Source: Comamonadaceae bacterium (GTDB lineage: Bacteria; Pseudomonadota; Gammaproteobacteria; Burkholderiales; Burkholderiaceae_C). From it: DNA of 6,460 nucleotides. The notes below the pieces were generated by a model. It saw nothing but the letters and a program-made list of their open reading frames with translations, had not been told where the DNA came from and searched no databases. The translations under genes were made by a program, and so were the position numbers. Within the stretch, counting starts at the first letter, position 1; the number at the start of each line of letters is the position of its first letter. The stretch is taken from positions 1 through 6,460 of the forward strand of contig CANGCZ010000094.1 in NCBI GenBank assembly GCA_947452325.1, given 5' to 3'. Positions 6,022 to 6,460 of this stretch are shown piece by piece.

Positions 6022-6460
6022 ATGTCGCTGACACTGGATCTGGCAGAGCAATTAATTGCTCAGCCTTCGGTCACCCCAGACGATGCGCAATGCCTGACGC
6101 TGATTGGCGCGCGCTTGGCTGCGATGGGTTTTGTCTGCGAGCGCATGGATCACGGTCCTGAGAACGCGCGCGTCAGCAACTTGTGGGCCATCCGGCGCAG
6201 TACACATCCTGATGCCAAAACTTTGGTGTTTGCCGGCCACACAGACGTGGTCCCGACCGGCCCGCTTGAAAAGTGGAGCAGCGATCCGTTCACGCCGACG
6301 CACCGCGATGGCAAGTTATTCGGGCGTGGTGCCAGTGACATGAAAACCTCGCTGGCCGCCATGGTGGTGGCTTGCGAGGAATTCACACAAGATGAAAAAT
6401 CAACGGCTTTCAATCTGGCGTTTTTGCTGACCAGCGATGAAGAAGGCCCTTCAGTAGACG
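6022..6460 (+). CDS. dapE: Succinyl-diaminopimelate desuccinylase DapE (5' part, runs off right edge)
   Basis: DapE is a dinuclear zinc amidohydrolase of the M20 peptidase family. It hydrolyses N-succinyl-LL-diaminopimelate to succinate and LL-diaminopimelate. The window holds 146 codons plus one base with no stop, a little over a third of a typical DapE (about 375-380 residues). Visible catalytic residues are the zinc ligand H73 and neighbouring D75 in AGHTDVVPTG (71-80), the bridging D106 in GRGASDMK (101-108), and SDEEG at 138-142 with E140 as likely general base and E141 as zinc ligand. The N-terminus MSLTLDLAEQLIAQPSVTPDD is typical of the family. The ATG lies two bases after the dapD stop (TGA-CC-ATG) with no Shine-Dalgarno, so it is almost certainly cotranscribed and translationally coupled. 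A fully intact gene is likely, but the dimerisation domain and the remaining zinc ligand lie beyond the window. Confidence 0.95.
   Translation, partial: MSLTLDLAEQLIAQPSVTPDDAQCLTLIGARLAAMGFVCERMDHGPENARVSNLWAIRRSTHPDAKTLVFAGHTDVVPTGPLEKWSSDPFTPTHRDGKLFGRGASDMKTSLAAMVVACEEFTQDEKSTAFNLAFLLTSDEEGPSVD

Overview
The window looks like an ordinary chromosomal segment of a betaproteobacterium, most likely Burkholderiales and probably close to Comamonadaceae. I base this on protein character, moderate GC, and a gene order I recall as typical of that group: smc followed by zipA on one strand, dapC-dapD-dapE on the other. I could not run a taxonomic search, so this placement is inference. I see no mobile element, CRISPR array, tRNA, rRNA or phage-like gene, and almost all of the window is coding.

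Left half, minus strand (read right to left). A small stand-alone histidine phosphotransfer (Hpt) protein (3618-3995) is followed after 53 bases by a full-length, intact SMC chromosome-condensation ATPase (49-3564, GTG start). The SMC stop codon is followed at once by what looks like the first nine codons of zipA, a cell-division gene, running off the left edge (1-29). This half concerns chromosome segregation and division, with a phosphorelay protein of unknown partner upstream.

Right half, plus strand. dapC (3994-5184), dapD (5195-6019) and the 5' part of dapE (6022 to the right edge) are tightly packed, with gaps of 10 and 2 bases. They encode three consecutive steps of the succinylase branch of lysine/meso-diaminopimelate synthesis: DapD succinylates tetrahydrodipicolinate, DapC transaminates the product, and DapE removes the succinyl group. 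Diaminopimelate feeds both lysine and peptidoglycan.

The most interesting architecture is the junction at 3993-3996. The ATG of the Hpt gene and the ATG of dapC lie head to head in one CATG and overlap by two bases, so there is no intergenic region and each gene's upstream control signals must lie inside the other's coding sequence. dapC lacks a visible Shine-Dalgarno but has a -10-like GATAAT placed so that transcription could begin at or next to its ATG. A second point of interest is the zipA start, where TTG appears to be used and an AGG sits where I would expect ATG. I found no evidence of a wholly new system here.
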